Shown one piece after another: positions 1-6,714 of a stretch of DNA of 31,744 nucleotides. Source of the DNA: Intestinibacter sp964449895 (GTDB lineage Bacteria; Bacillota; Clostridia; Peptostreptococcales; Peptostreptococcaceae); NCBI GenBank assembly GCA_964449895.1, contig CAYVBY010000020.1, positions 1 to 31,744 of the forward strand. Direction: 5' to 3'. The translations under genes were made by a program, and so were the position numbers. The notes under the pieces were generated by a model that saw nothing but the letters and a program-made list of their open reading frames with translations, was not told the DNA's origin and ran no database searches. The first letter of the stretch is position 1; each line of letters opens with the position of its first letter.

Positions 1-173
1 GATTCAAAAGAAGTAAAGATTCAAAAACAGAATATTGCCATACATTAAATGGTTCGGGTCTTGCAGTAGGTAGAACATTTGCTGCTATACTTGAAAACTA
101 TCAACAAGCTGATGGTTCTGTATTAGTTCCAAAAGTATTAAAACCATATATGGGAATTGAGTTGATTAAATAA
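1..173 (+). CDS. serS: Seryl-tRNA synthetase, C-terminal end (partial)
   Basis: The frame opening at base 3 is free of stops up to TAA at 171-173 and encodes the last 57 residues of a protein that begins outside the window. It contains TEYCHTLNGSGLAVGRT, then a run ending in VLVPKVLKPYMGIE. This is the class II motif 3 and tail of seryl-tRNA synthetase, which charges tRNA-Ser in the cytoplasm. The Arg of the GRT segment is the motif 3 arginine that contacts ATP. The catalytic core and the tRNA-binding coiled coil lie upstream and cannot be judged. A hairpin follows the stop, so the gene probably ends its own transcript. Identity is secure from the conserved tail. Whether this is the only serS copy cannot be told here. 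Confidence 0.93.
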   Translation, partial: FKRSKDSKTEYCHTLNGSGLAVGRTFAAILENYQQADGSVLVPKVLKPYMGIELIK

Positions 174-197
174 ATAGACGTATTATATTGAAAATAA

Positions 198-233
198 GGC
201 ATAGGCTAAATGAGCAAGCCTATGCCATCTAAA
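198..233. terminator. Hairpin between serS and the araC-type gene
   Basis: GGCATAGGCT (198-207) pairs perfectly with AGCCTATGCC (217-226) around a 9-nt loop. The T-run on the plus side is poor. On the minus side the stem is followed by a TTATTTTC-like run. It lies between two convergent genes, so it may serve both. Confidence 0.6.
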
Positions 234-333
234 AACTATCATAGAAAGTTATTTATAGAAAAAACTTCAAACTCTCCTCATGTCATTTTTTATTAGTATT
301 AAATTACTAGTTATAGTAAAAAATATGCTCTTT

Positions 334-1137
334 TTATTTTATAGGAATATAAATGTAACCTTTATCTTTTACATAATATTCGAAGCAATATTTTTCTTCG
401 TTGTAAGTTTTGTCTGATTTATCAAACCATTCATCGAAAATATATTTCCAAGTTTTTTTCATTTCATCTAAGAATGTACTATCTGTTACTGATACAGGAA
501 TTTCAAATACTGCGTAATTTGCTGTTGGAATTTCAATTTTAACAAATCCTTCGTAATCCTTATCAACATCAGTTTCAAATCCAAAATAATAAGTAAGTTT
601 ATCAGTGTTTTCTTCAGAATGTAACCAAATAGCTACTTCTGCCTTGTCTACTAAATTTGATGGATATGGAGGGTATTGTTTAAAATCAATAGTGCTCCAA
701 TAAGCACAATTTTCTTTTGGTGTTATTTCAAGTTCTTTAGGTTTTATACTATAAGCTAGTATTGAAAAAGTATTTTTTTCTAAAAATTGAGGTATCATAA
801 TAAAATCCTTTCTTAAAACATATAATTTTTTATATTGTGATGGACTTAATCCATAAATTTTTTTAAATGCCTTTGTAAAACCAGAAGGTGTATCATAACC
901 TGCTTTTATAGATATTTCAGTGATACTATTGCCATTAATAATATCTTTGGCAGCTTGAGCTAATTTTCGATTTGATAGATATTTTCCAACTGACAATCCA
1001 AAGTGGGCACGAAACAAATGGCTAAAGTGATATAGTGAATATCCAGATATATTCGCAAGTTCTTGTATTGTAGGCGGAGTGTCTTTATTATTTTCAATAT
1101 ACTCTTCACATTTTTTCATAATATCTATATTTCGCAT
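334..1137 (-). CDS. AraC-family regulator with GyrI-like effector domain
   Basis: This 267-residue transcription factor has its two helix-turn-helix motifs at the N-terminus (about 5-105), ending in the AraC signature GYDTPSGFTKAFKKIYGLSP. A C-terminal domain (about 110-267) resembles the GyrI-like/Integron-associated effector-binding fold, with aromatic residues of the type that line a small-molecule pocket. This is the Rob/SoxS-like arrangement seen in clostridial drug and stress regulators, in which the C-terminal domain senses hydrophobic ligands. The ATG at 1137 is preceded on the minus strand by GGAGGTG. The gene is divergent from the flavodoxin at 1329 and shares a 191-bp intergenic region with it, so it may act on itself and its neighbour. 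No AraC site could be recognised. The family call is strong; the ligand is unknown. Confidence 0.88.
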   Translation of the reverse strand: MRNIDIMKKCEEYIENNKDTPPTIQELANISGYSLYHFSHLFRAHFGLSVGKYLSNRKLAQAAKDIINGNSITEISIKAGYDTPSGFTKAFKKIYGLSPSQYKKLYVLRKDFIMIPQFLEKNTFSILAYSIKPKELEITPKENCAYWSTIDFKQYPPYPSNLVDKAEVAIWLHSEENTDKLTYYFGFETDVDKDYEGFVKIEIPTANYAVFEIPVSVTDSTFLDEMKKTWKYIFDEWFDKSDKTYNEEKYCFEYYVKDKGYIYIPIK

Positions 1138-1256
1138 ATCACACCTCCAGTATATAGTTTTATTATAGAAAATTTTTCTCCAAAAAACTTTTCCTAAATT
1201 GCTAAGTTTTAATATTAATAATATTTGTATTTATAAATATGATTATATATTTTTTA

Positions 1257-1287
1257 TTGACTTAGAGTTTACTTCAAGGAGTAATAT
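1257..1287 (+). promoter_or_regulatory. MerR-type promoter with 19-bp spacer
   Basis: The -35 TTGACT (1257-1262) and the -10 TAATAT (1282-1287) are separated by 19 bp. The spacer region carries the imperfect dyad CTTAGAGT-tt-ACTTCAAG (1261-1278). An over-long spacer with a central CTT..GAGT/ACTC..AAG dyad is the hallmark of promoters activated by MerR-family regulators. A near copy stands at 5533-5563. The regulator gene is not in the window. Confidence 0.65.
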
Positions 1288-1328
1288 TATATTATAATTT
1301 AAAATCTAGTAAATAGGGGGAATTAAAA

Positions 1329-1778
1329 ATGGCAAAAAAATCATTAGTAGCATATTTTTCGGCAACTGGAGTAACAGAAAATGTAGCAACAAAACTTGCA
1401 AATTCAATAGGAGCTGACTTATTTGAAATTAAACCAGAAGTACCTTATACAAAAGATGATTTAAATTGGATGGATAAAAAAAGTCGTAGTACTATAGAAA
1501 TGAATGATAAAAGTTTTAGACCAGCTATAGCAGAAAAGTTAAATAATATGAAAGATTATAATGTTGTATATGTAGGCTTTCCAATTTGGTGGTATATAGC
1601 ACCAACAATAATAAATACCTTCTTAGAAAGTTATGATTTTTCAGGCAAAGTTATAGTATTATTTGCTACATCAGGTGGCAGTGGATTTGGAAAAACTATT
1701 GAATATTTAATAGAAAGCGTTTCTGATACAACAGTTATAAAAGAAGGTAAGTTATTTACTAGTCGAGTAAGTGAATAA
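1329..1778 (+). CDS. Flavodoxin-family protein, C-terminally truncated
   Basis: The 149-residue protein has the flavodoxin fold. SATGVTEN at about residues 11-18 is the FMN phosphate loop, YVGFPIWWYIAP (about 81-92) is the first isoalloxazine loop typical of the flavodoxin_4 group, and FATSGGSGFG (about 112-121) is the second. It probably binds FMN and works as an electron carrier or a small NAD(P)H/quinone reductase in the cytoplasm. A GGGGGA-type ribosome binding site precedes the ATG. The usual last helix is missing: TAA at 1776-1778 follows RVSE, yet the same frame after it reads ELISWVSELRL up to TAA at 1812-1814, which is what relatives have as their C-terminus. The gene therefore looks recently shortened by a nonsense change. 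It lies behind the MerR-type promoter at 1257-1287. Confidence 0.85.
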   Translation: MAKKSLVAYFSATGVTENVATKLANSIGADLFEIKPEVPYTKDDLNWMDKKSRSTIEMNDKSFRPAIAEKLNNMKDYNVVYVGFPIWWYIAPTIINTFLESYDFSGKVIVLFATSGGSGFGKTIEYLIESVSDTTVIKEGKLFTSRVSE

Positions 1779-1877
1779 GAATTAATATCTTGGGTTAGTG
1801 AATTAAGATTATAAAATGTTAAAGCTATTTTAAAAATTATATTTCAATTGGAAACATCAATATATTATTTGAAATGA

Positions 1878-1886
1878 TGCTATAAT
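1878..1886 (+). promoter_or_regulatory. Extended -10 promoter before the Nim-like gene
   Basis: TGC plus TATAAT (1878-1886) forms an extended -10 element. No good -35 is seen 17 bp upstream, which is common for extended -10 promoters. It lies 31 bp before the ATG at 1918 and gives the gene its own start, separate from the flavodoxin transcript. Confidence 0.5.
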
Positions 1887-1917
1887 TACTTAATAAATAA
1901 GTAAGGGGGATAATAAT

Positions 1918-2379
1918 ATGGAAATGCGTAGAAAAGATCGTCAATTAGGAATTGATGAAACTATTGAAATCCTAAATAAATCTGAATATGGTGTACTTTC
2001 TACAGTAGATCAAAATAATATTCCTTATGGAGTACCAATTAATTTTGTTTATATTGATGGAGTAATTTATTTTCATTGTGCAGAAGTCGGACATAAATTA
2101 AGTAACATAAAACAAAACAATAATGTTTGTTTCACTGTAACAAATGGTGTTTATTTAATACCAGAAAAATTTTCTACTGTATATAGTTCAGCTATCCTTT
2201 TTGGAAAAATATCAGTAGTTGAGGATAAAGAAGAAAAAGTAAAGGGATTAGAGGCTCTTATAAGAAAATTATCACCAGATTATATAGAAGATGGATTAAA
2301 GTATATAGAGAGAAGTGCAGAGAATACAACTGTACTAAAAATGGAAATAAAAGAAATGACAGGAAAAGCTAGAAAATAG
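1918..2379 (+). CDS. Nim-like flavin-binding protein (PNPOx-like split barrel)
   Basis: This 153-residue protein begins MRRKDRQL and continues with GVLSTVDQNNIPYGVPINFVY and IYFHCAEVGHKLSNI. That is the pattern of the NimA/NimB group in the pyridoxamine-5'-phosphate-oxidase-like FMN-binding split-barrel superfamily. The HxxxxGHK segment (about residues 54-61) is characteristic of the group. Members bind flavin or haem. Some reduce 5-nitroimidazole drugs to amines, but most have no proven substrate, so resistance cannot be inferred from sequence alone. The ATG at 1918 follows AGGGGGA, and length and start match the family. It sits with other flavin and redox genes and is followed by a hairpin terminator. 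The family is clear; the function is inference. Confidence 0.83.
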   Translation: MEMRRKDRQLGIDETIEILNKSEYGVLSTVDQNNIPYGVPINFVYIDGVIYFHCAEVGHKLSNIKQNNNVCFTVTNGVYLIPEKFSTVYSSAILFGKISVVEDKEEKVKGLEALIRKLSPDYIEDGLKYIERSAENTTVLKMEIKEMTGKARK

Positions 2380-2397
2380 AAAATTCAATAAAGATAT

Positions 2398-2441
2398 AGC
2401 ATGTAAACTAAACTTTGGGATACATGCTAATATATTTTATA
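2398..2441 (+). terminator. Terminator after the Nim-like gene
   Basis: AGCATGTA (2398-2405) pairs with TACATGCT (2421-2428) around a 15-nt loop and is followed by a T-rich tail, AATATATTTTAT. The next gene begins at 2590. Confidence 0.6.
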
Positions 2442-2589
2442 AATAATTTGCTAATATGATGTTTAAATTATAAATAAAATCAATGATTAATTTTGTGAAT
2501 ATAAATTGGATTTATTGATAAAAATAGAATAATATTTAATTTATAATATACTTGTGTATGTAAATATTGAATCACAAAGGGGGATTAAT

Positions 2590-3720
2590 ATGGAAAGATA
2601 TCTTGGAGAAAATATACCACAATTAGGTTTTGGTCTTATGAGACTTCCTATGAATGGTGAAAAAGTTGATATAGAACAAACTAAAAAAATGGCTGATATA
2701 TTTTTAGAAAAAGGATTTACTTATTTTGATACAGCATTTGGTTATCTTAATGGAGAGTCAGAAAAATCAGTAAAGGAAGTATTAGTAGATAGATATCCAC
2801 GTGAAAAATTTGTTTTAGCAACTAAATTACCTGCTTGGGCAGGAGCTAAAACAAAAGAAGAAGCAGAAAAAATGTTTTATACTTCGTTAGAACGTACAGG
2901 TGCTGGATATTTTGATTTTTACCTATTACATAATCTTGGAGAACAACGTACACATTTCTTTGATGATTATGATTTATGGAATTTCTGTCTTAAAAAGAAA
3001 GAAGAGGGATTAATCAAGCATTTTGGTTTTTCATTTCATGACAAAGCAGAAGTTTTAGATGAAATATTAACAGCCCATCCAGAAGTGGAATTTGTACAAC
3101 TTCAAATAAACTATGCAGATTGGGAAAATCCAACTATAGAATCTAGAAAATGTTATGAAGTAGCTCGCAAGCATAACAAACCAGTAATAATAATGGAACC
3201 TGTTAAAGGAGGAACATTAGCTAATCCACCACAACAAGTTGCAGATATATTAAAAGCAGCAGATGAAAATGCATCACCATCTTCTTGGGCAGTTCGATTT
3301 GCAGCATCACTTGATGGAATAATAACAGTTTTATCAGGAATGTCAAATATAGAGCAAATGGAAGACAATACTTCTTATATGCAAGATTTTAAACCATTAT
3401 CAGAAGATGAAACAAAAGTAATAAATAAAGCTAGAGAAATATTAGATTCTATACCAACAGTTCCTTGTACTGCTTGTGCTTACTGCATGAAAGGATGTCC
3501 AGAATCAATCGCAATTTATGGAACTTTCCAAGCAATAAATATATACAATATTTATGATGATGTTGAACAGGCTAAAGGAAAATATAAATGGAATACAGAT
3601 GGACATGGATGGGGTAAAGCATCTCAATGTATCGAATGTGGTCAATGCGAAGAAGTTTGTCCACAACATATTCATATAAGAGAAGAGCTTAAAAAAGCAG
3701 CTGATGTTTTAGAAAATTAA
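2590..3720 (+). CDS. Aldo/keto reductase with C-terminal 2[4Fe-4S] ferredoxin domain
   Basis: This is a two-part enzyme of 376 residues. Residues 1-280 are an aldo/keto reductase TIM barrel with the catalytic tetrad D47, Y52, K79 and H114 (FDTAFGY, ATKLP, YLLHN). Residues 290-365 carry two 4Fe-4S motifs: CTACAYCMKGC (C293, C296, C299, C303) and CIECGQCEEVC (C347, C350, C353, C357). Such fused proteins are common in gut Clostridia. They are thought to couple NAD(P)H-dependent carbonyl chemistry to ferredoxin electrons, with substrate unknown. The frame is open from 2554, but I place the start at ATG 2590 because AAAGGGGGA ends 5 bases before it and the barrel begins directly after. A TATAAT at 2542-2547 lacks a well-placed -35. 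It probably belongs to the same detoxification block as the two genes upstream. Confidence 0.92.
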   Translation: MERYLGENIPQLGFGLMRLPMNGEKVDIEQTKKMADIFLEKGFTYFDTAFGYLNGESEKSVKEVLVDRYPREKFVLATKLPAWAGAKTKEEAEKMFYTSLERTGAGYFDFYLLHNLGEQRTHFFDDYDLWNFCLKKKEEGLIKHFGFSFHDKAEVLDEILTAHPEVEFVQLQINYADWENPTIESRKCYEVARKHNKPVIIMEPVKGGTLANPPQQVADILKAADENASPSSWAVRFAASLDGIITVLSGMSNIEQMEDNTSYMQDFKPLSEDETKVINKAREILDSIPTVPCTACAYCMKGCPESIAIYGTFQAINIYNIYDDVEQAKGKYKWNTDGHGWGKASQCIECGQCEEVCPQHIHIREELKKAADVLEN

Positions 3721-3762
3721 AAATAACTGAATAAAAATACTAAATCTTAGAAAAATCAAATG

Positions 3763-3794
3763 TATCCACATATTTTTATAAAAATATGTGGATA
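3763..3794. terminator. Perfect 32-bp palindrome, bidirectional terminator
   Basis: Bases 3763-3778 are the exact reverse complement of 3779-3794 (outer part TATCCACATA / TATGTGGATA). It lies between the convergent reductase and acetyltransferase genes, with T-rich sequence on the plus side, and fits a shared terminator. Confidence 0.7.
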
Positions 3795-3853
3795 TATTTA
3801 TGAGTATTTATATGTTTATCATTAAAAATTAATAGCATTAATTTATTATATTT

Positions 3854-4507
3854 TTAATTAGTTTCACAAAATTCATCTAAATTTTTTTGTAGAGAATTAA
3901 AAAATAGTCCTACATGATATCCGTCACATACAGCATGAGCAGATGTAATAGTACAAGGCATAAGTATTTTGTCGTTATTTTTTTCGTATTTTCCAATTGT
4001 TATAATAGGAAAATATTTAAGTTGTCCATTTATAACATTAGTACTATATCCTGTAAAATTAATCCAAGGGACACATGATACACAGTAAAAATTCATAGGT
4101 TGATTATCCTTAACCTTTACACCTTTTGCATCTTTGAAAAATTCCATATCTTTAGTGATTTCTCTATAAAAAGTTTCAAAGTCTTCATCAAAATCGGTCC
4201 AACAATCTGAAAATGTTTTGTCATCCTTATGGAAAATTGTATAATTAGGAAGAATATAATCCCATACACATAAATTACCTTGTTCATCCTCGAACATTTT
4301 AAAATTTTCTATTTTGTTTAGAGTTTTAGTTAAACAGTAAATAAAAGTTGCATAAAATTTAATATTTTTGCTATGACAATAGTCTAAAAATTTTGTAATG
4401 TCTATATTTGATGTCATACTGTAGCTTACTTTTAATTTTTCCTTATAATAAAGGTAGTGTTCTTTGCGTTCCCATTGATTTAAATCAATTTTTTTGTAAT
4501 TTGACAT
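3854..4507 (-). CDS. Chloramphenicol acetyltransferase (CatA-type)
   Basis: At 217 residues the protein matches the usual length of type A chloramphenicol acetyltransferases. It shows the active-site block HAVCDGYHVG, with catalytic H191 and structural D195 in the HxxxDG motif. It also has the SCVPWINFTGY segment, whose Ser belongs to the oxyanion pocket. Family members transfer acetyl from acetyl-CoA to the 3-hydroxyl of chloramphenicol as cytoplasmic homotrimers, and related proteins act on other acceptors. The start is supported by GAGGTGA just upstream on the minus strand. It is a single-gene unit, convergent with the reductase and divergent from the riboswitch-radical SAM unit. There is no transposase or repeat around it, so it looks resident. 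Resistance in the host is plausible but untested. Confidence 0.88.
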   Translation of the reverse strand: MSNYKKIDLNQWERKEHYLYYKEKLKVSYSMTSNIDITKFLDYCHSKNIKFYATFIYCLTKTLNKIENFKMFEDEQGNLCVWDYILPNYTIFHKDDKTFSDCWTDFDEDFETFYREITKDMEFFKDAKGVKVKDNQPMNFYCVSCVPWINFTGYSTNVINGQLKYFPIITIGKYEKNNDKILMPCTITSAHAVCDGYHVGLFFNSLQKNLDEFCETN

Positions 4508-4613
4508 TAATAATCACCTCAAATTTCAACTTATTTATAAATAGTAAATTTTGAACTAAATACTTCTTAATATTAGTCTAACAAATCAATTTATATAAGG
4601 CAATTATGTATGT

Positions 4614-4656
4614 TTGATAGTACAAACTTGATGTACAAATATAACTATGATAAAAT
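4614..4656 (+). promoter_or_regulatory. Promoter of the guanidine riboswitch unit, with tandem repeat
   Basis: A -35 TTGATG (4628-4633) and a -10 TAAAAT (4651-4656) are 17 bp apart and would start transcription near 4663, about 35 bp before the aptamer. The motif TTGAT(A)GTACAAA occurs twice in tandem (4614-4626 and 4628-4639), the second copy covering the -35. This could be an operator. Confidence 0.5.
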
Positions 4657-4696
4657 TATTTTTAGATTTTAGAATAAAAAATAATAATTTTATAGT

Positions 4697-4787
4697 TTTC
4701 TAGGGTTCCGTAGTTTATACTAGCTGGTCCAAGAGAAAACACGCAAGTAGTAAGCTGTGGACACGGAAGGATAAAAGCCTGGGAGAT
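4697..4787 (+). promoter_or_regulatory. Guanidine-I (ykkC-class) riboswitch
   Basis: The conserved blocks of the ykkC class appear in order: CTAGGGTTCCG (4700-4710), CTGGTCCAAGAGAAAAC (4724-4740), ACACGG (4761-4766) and GGATAAAAGCCTGGGAGA (4769-4786). This spelling fits the guanidine-sensing subtype best. The subtype 2 variants, which bind ppGpp, PRPP or nucleoside diphosphates, cannot be fully excluded by eye. The last block is also the left arm of the terminator at 4776-4813. Ligand binding to the AAAAGCC stem would therefore block termination and turn on the gene at 4834. Confidence 0.9.
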
Positions 4788-4813
4788 ATTTAATGATATT
4801 TCCCAGGCTTTTT
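4776..4813 (+). terminator. Riboswitch-controlled terminator
   Basis: AGCCTGGGAGATAT (4776-4789) pairs with ATATTTCCCAGGCT (4796-4809), with one mismatch, and runs into TTTTT (4809-4813). It overlaps the 3' part of the aptamer, 21 bp before the radical SAM start. Confidence 0.9.
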
Positions 4814-4833
4814 GTATTAGGGGAGGTTTTAAA

Positions 4834-5532
4834 ATGAAGAGTAGTTTTAGTTACAAAGATATTTATATGGAAGATGGGAATAAAGTATTAGAAATTAATA
4901 TATTACCAGAGAAGTATTGTAATTTTGATTGTGTATTTTGTCCTATTGGAAGATCAAAAAACAAGATAGATATGCCAGTTTCATTTGAAGATTATGATTT
5001 ATCAATTGCAGAATTGGATAGTAAAATAGAAAAAACACAACCAGATTTAATATTTATAAATTCAAAAGGGGAAGCTTTAGTAAATGATAAAGTCGATCAA
5101 ATTATAGATTTTATAAAATCTAAGGGTCTAAAAGTTAGGCTTCTTTCTAATGGGTATATACTTTCAAGACCTGAATATATAAATATAGCAAATAAATGTG
5201 ATGAAATTATCGGCGAAATAAAAGCTATAACAGAAGAAGATTTTAAAAAATTACAAAGACCAATTGAAGGATATACAATAGAAGATTATATAAAAAATAT
5301 GGAATCGTTTAATAAACAATACAACGGAAAGTTTATATTTGAAATTACTATAATTAAAAAATATAATGATGATAAAGAGTCAGTTGAAAAATTAAAAGAA
5401 ATAATCAATAGGATAAATCCTGATGAGATTGATATTGTAAGAATTGATGATGAAAAAATGAAAAAGACAATGTGGATTGAAGATGAAAAATTTGAAAAAA
5501 TAAAAAGAGAGCTATTGAATATAAAAAATTAA
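4834..5532 (+). CDS. Radical SAM protein, COG0731-type, under guanidine riboswitch
   Basis: The 232-residue protein has the radical SAM cluster motif C29-x3-C33-x2-C36 (YCNFDCVFCPIGR), an SKGEAL stretch (about 70-75) in place of the usual GEP SAM-binding motif, LLSNGYIL (about 107-114) and KKLQRPIEGYTIEDYI. These features follow the short COG0731 radical SAM family, distant relatives of the wybutosine enzyme TYW1 that lack added domains. The enzyme should hold one 4Fe-4S cluster and cleave S-adenosylmethionine to start radical chemistry. No second cluster motif is seen. The ATG at 4834 follows GGGGAGG. The gene stands alone behind the riboswitch and its terminator, and the next gene has its own promoter. 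That makes a link to guanidine or guanidinium compounds the natural hypothesis. Substrate unknown. Confidence 0.85.
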   Translation: MKSSFSYKDIYMEDGNKVLEINILPEKYCNFDCVFCPIGRSKNKIDMPVSFEDYDLSIAELDSKIEKTQPDLIFINSKGEALVNDKVDQIIDFIKSKGLKVRLLSNGYILSRPEYINIANKCDEIIGEIKAITEEDFKKLQRPIEGYTIEDYIKNMESFNKQYNGKFIFEITIIKKYNDDKESVEKLKEIINRINPDEIDIVRIDDEKMKKTMWIEDEKFEKIKRELLNIKN

Positions 5533-5563
5533 TTGACTTGGAGTTAACTCAAAGGAGTAAAAT
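5533..5563 (+). promoter_or_regulatory. MerR-type promoter with 19-bp spacer
   Basis: The -35 TTGACT (5533-5538) and the -10 TAAAAT (5558-5563) are 19 bp apart. The dyad CTTGGAGT-TA-ACTCAAAG (5537-5554) matches in 7 of 8 pairs. It begins directly after the radical SAM stop codon and closely resembles 1257-1287. Confidence 0.7.
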
Positions 5564-5651
5564 TTTATTATAGAAGATTAAATTAATTATGCAAATTAAA
5601 TAAAATTTAATTTTTATAAATCTAACAAAAATATTTTTAGGAGGTATACTC

Positions 5652-6530
5652 ATGTCAAAATCAAAAGTTTATTTCACTAAAGAAATAACACCAGAAGCAT
5701 TAATAAAAATATATGAAGCATTAAATACTGAATTAAAAGGTAAAGTAGCAGTTAAAATATCAACTGGAGAAGCTGGTGGACACAATTTCTTAAATCCAAA
5801 TTTAATAAAAAATTTAGTATCAAAATTAAATGGAACAATAGTAGAATGTAATACTGCTTATCCAGGAACAAGAAATACAACAGAAGCTCACTGGCAAACA
5901 ATAAAAGACCATGGTTTTGCAGCTATTGCACCTTGCGACATAATGGATGAAGATGGCGAAATAGCATTAAAAGTAGAAGGTGGAAAACATCTAAAAGAAA
6001 ATTATGTTGGAGCTAATATAAAAAATTATGACTCTATGTTAATGTTATCTCACTTTAAAGGTCATGCTATGGGAGGACTTGGTGGAGCTCTTAAAAATAT
6101 GTCTATAGGAGTTGCATCTGCTCGTGGTAAATTATGGATTCACAATTCAGGTTTAGGTGAAGAATTTGATACAATATTTACAGCAGATCATGATTCATTC
6201 TTAGAATCAATGGCAGATGCTGACAAATCAGTAGTTGATTATATGGGAAGTGAAAATTTAGCATATATAAACATAGCAAATAATTTATCTGTTGACTGTG
6301 ATTGCAATGCGCATCCAGCAGAACCAGAAATGGACGATATAGGAATATTTGCATCACTTGATCCAGTTGCAGTTGATCAAGCTTGTGTAGATGCTGTTCT
6401 TAATTCACCAGATGAAGGTAAAGCCGCTTTAATAGAAAGAATGGAATCTAGAAATGGATATCTTACTATAGAATCTGCAGCTAAATTAGGACTTGGTAGC
6501 AGAGAATATGAACTAGTTAATTTAGATTAA
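5652..6530 (+). CDS. DUF362 protein without ferredoxin domain
   Basis: The 292-residue protein matches the DUF362 family: KVAVKISTGEAGGHNFLNP near residue 32, NTAYPGTRNTTEAHW near 72, MLMLSHFKGHAMGGLGGALKN near 131 and GIFASLDPVAVDQAC near 231. Many family members add a ferredoxin domain at the C-terminus; this one does not. It keeps only CDCNAHPAEPEMDDIG (about 213-228), in which the cysteines, His and acidic residues could bind metal. The biochemical role of DUF362 is not established. It is often found with iron-sulphur and redox genes. AGGAGG precedes the ATG, and a long leader of about 80 bp separates it from its MerR-type promoter. It is followed by a good terminator, so it is a single-gene unit, probably induced by electrophile, metal or redox stress. 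Confidence 0.85.
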   Translation: MSKSKVYFTKEITPEALIKIYEALNTELKGKVAVKISTGEAGGHNFLNPNLIKNLVSKLNGTIVECNTAYPGTRNTTEAHWQTIKDHGFAAIAPCDIMDEDGEIALKVEGGKHLKENYVGANIKNYDSMLMLSHFKGHAMGGLGGALKNMSIGVASARGKLWIHNSGLGEEFDTIFTADHDSFLESMADADKSVVDYMGSENLAYINIANNLSVDCDCNAHPAEPEMDDIGIFASLDPVAVDQACVDAVLNSPDEGKAALIERMESRNGYLTIESAAKLGLGSREYELVNLD

Positions 6531-6554
6531 TTGAAAATAAGATTAATTATAATA

Positions 6555-6595
6555 AAAAAGCTGATTTCTGTTTAATATAGGAATCAGCTTTTTTT
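6555..6595 (+). terminator. Terminator after the DUF362 gene
   Basis: AAAAAGCTGATTTC (6556-6569) pairs with GAATCAGCTTTTT (6581-6593) around an A/T-rich loop and ends in a long T-run. Confidence 0.85.
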
Positions 6596-6714
6596 ATTAT
6601 AAGTTTCATATAATATATATCATTGAAAAAATATGATAAAATATACACAGTTTAAGTATGAATTTAATTAAAAATTTATTATAAATCAAGAAATTATATA
6701 GAGGAGTATTTACA

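Noticed and set aside
3854..4507. The cat gene as recently acquired mobile resistance
   Set aside because: No transposase, integrase, inverted repeats or GC change flanks it; codon use is like its neighbours.
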